The notes beneath the pieces are model-generated. The model did no database searches. It was given only the letters and a program-made list of their open reading frames with translations, and had not been told where the DNA came from. A stretch of DNA of 7,478 nucleotides. Source: Candidatus Peregrinibacteria bacterium (GTDB lineage Bacteria > Patescibacteriota > Gracilibacteria > UBA1369 > LOWO2-01-FULL-3). Below are positions 6,924 through 7,478 of the stretch, one piece after another. Position 1 is the first letter of the stretch; each line of letters begins with the position of its first letter. The stretch spans positions 1-7,478 of the forward strand of contig JABJOK010000106.1 of NCBI GenBank assembly GCA_018664365.1, written 5' to 3'. Both the position numbers and the translations under genes were made by a program.

Positions 6924-7478
6924 CTACTCAACCTCTACCGTGATGGGCTCAGTCGCCGTCGAGACGGGAATAGGGTTTCCCCATTCATCGGTGACAAGGA
7001 ACTCTCCGATGATGATATGAAGGGAGGAAGTAGGCCCTGCGACTAAACCACTCTTGGTCCTGATCCTGAACACCTCAGAGTCAGACCATTCCGTGGAAGG
7101 CGTGTACTCGAGGAAGTAGTTACCCACAGCGGGCGTGGGAAGTGCCGAATCTACAACGTTTCCTCCATCTGGATAGAGGGAGAAAGTGACTCCTCCTATT
7201 TCCAGATTTGTGGGATACAGCTCCAGCGTAATTTCCTCTAGAACGTACAAGCCCAAAGTAGGGGCCAGCAGTTCAAAGTAGATCACGTTGCTGTAGCTTC
7301 CAAGAGAATCTTCGGAAGCATCCCATGCCTCCACCATAACGGTGGGTACGACAACCTCGGGCTCACAAGTGAGGTCATCGTTGCAGATCTCTCCCTCCCC
7401 GCAAGAGCAGAGCTCTCCACATCCGTCACCACCGCAGAAGTCTTCCGGGCAGATGGGGATACAGGGATCAGGCTCGCA
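6924..7478 (-). CDS. Cys-rich secreted protein, C-terminal part (5' end beyond window)
   Basis: The frame is open from the right window edge to TAG at 6924-6926, giving 184 visible residues; the N-terminus is outside. An internal Met at 7337 is not a sensible start, because the frame upstream of it is protein-like. Visible residues 1-38 contain nine cysteines (1, 6, 10, 15, 20, 24, 26, 32, 38) around CGGDGCGELCSCGEGEIC, a disulfide-rich module resembling the CGGDGCGGSCG-type modules I know from secreted proteins of Myxococcota and other environmental bacteria. The remaining 146 residues have no cysteine and are acidic and beta-rich (LYVLEEITLELYP, NYFLEYTPSTEW, VFRIRTKSGLV, HIIIGEFLVTDEWGNPIPV), like extracellular Ig-like domains. 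It is probably an exported surface protein of unknown function. GC content and codon choice (GAG, CTC, ACC, TGC) differ from every other gene here. Confidence 0.8.
   Translation of the reverse strand, partial: CEPDPCIPICPEDFCGGDGCGELCSCGEGEICNDDLTCEPEVVVPTVMVEAWDASEDSLGSYSNVIYFELLAPTLGLYVLEEITLELYPTNLEIGGVTFSLYPDGGNVVDSALPTPAVGNYFLEYTPSTEWSDSEVFRIRTKSGLVAGPTSSLHIIIGEFLVTDEWGNPIPVSTATEPITVEVE

Noticed and set aside
6787..7046. Plus-strand open frames of 72-77 codons across the GC shift
   Set aside because: They overlap the Cys-rich gene on the other strand, cross the hairpins, and show no protein-like pattern.
1..7478. CRISPR array, tRNA or rRNA gene, insertion sequence, or UGA recoding
   Set aside because: No regularly spaced repeats, cloverleaf, transposase or terminal inverted repeats were seen. 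TGA acts as the stop of the ABC ATPase gene and no in-frame TGA needs to be read through.

Overview
The window looks like an AT-rich (about 30-40% GC in hand-counted 60-base blocks), gene-dense environmental genome fragment, probably from a Candidate Phyla Radiation / Patescibacteria bacterium. The grounds are small gaps, a standard code with TGA used as a stop, almost no recognisable Shine-Dalgarno sequences, and a secreted surface protein at the left edge whose style I associate with that group. A DPANN archaeon is the main alternative, because the lead genes carry TATA-like boxes about 22-32 bases before their start codons. The sequence alone does not settle this.

Layout. Positions 1-762 (minus strand) hold the N-terminal part of a secreted beta-rich surface protein with a clear signal peptide, cut by the window edge. 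A 177-base divergent promoter region separates it from a rightward set of four genes. These are a full-length phosphoketolase (940-3306), an endonuclease IV (3311-4168, only 4 bases behind it), and, after a 66-base AT-rich gap, a two-gene ABC-2 exporter of the YadG/YadH type (4235-5149 and 5146-5907, sharing an ATGA stop/start). Facing these, and ending 19 bases from the permease, is a patatin-like phospholipase (5927-6718, minus). Next come 205 bases without a gene. They hold AT-rich promoter-like sequence, two strong hairpins and an abrupt rise in GC. The window ends in the C-terminal part of a cysteine-rich secreted protein (6924-7478, minus, cut by the right edge) whose base composition (about 45-60% GC by block) is unlike the rest.

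Functionally the genes are mixed. The phosphoketolase would split ketose phosphates to acetyl phosphate, a plausible carbon and energy route in an organism with a reduced metabolism. Endonuclease IV repairs abasic sites. The ABC pair exports an unknown substrate. The patatin-like protein is a predicted lipid acyl hydrolase. Two secreted proteins flank the block. Apart from the exporter pair, I see no evidence that these genes form one system, and I found no clear novel system. The points most worth checking are the composition break with its paired hairpins near 6800-6920, the translation and promoter style, and residue changes in otherwise conserved motifs of the phosphoketolase and the patatin.
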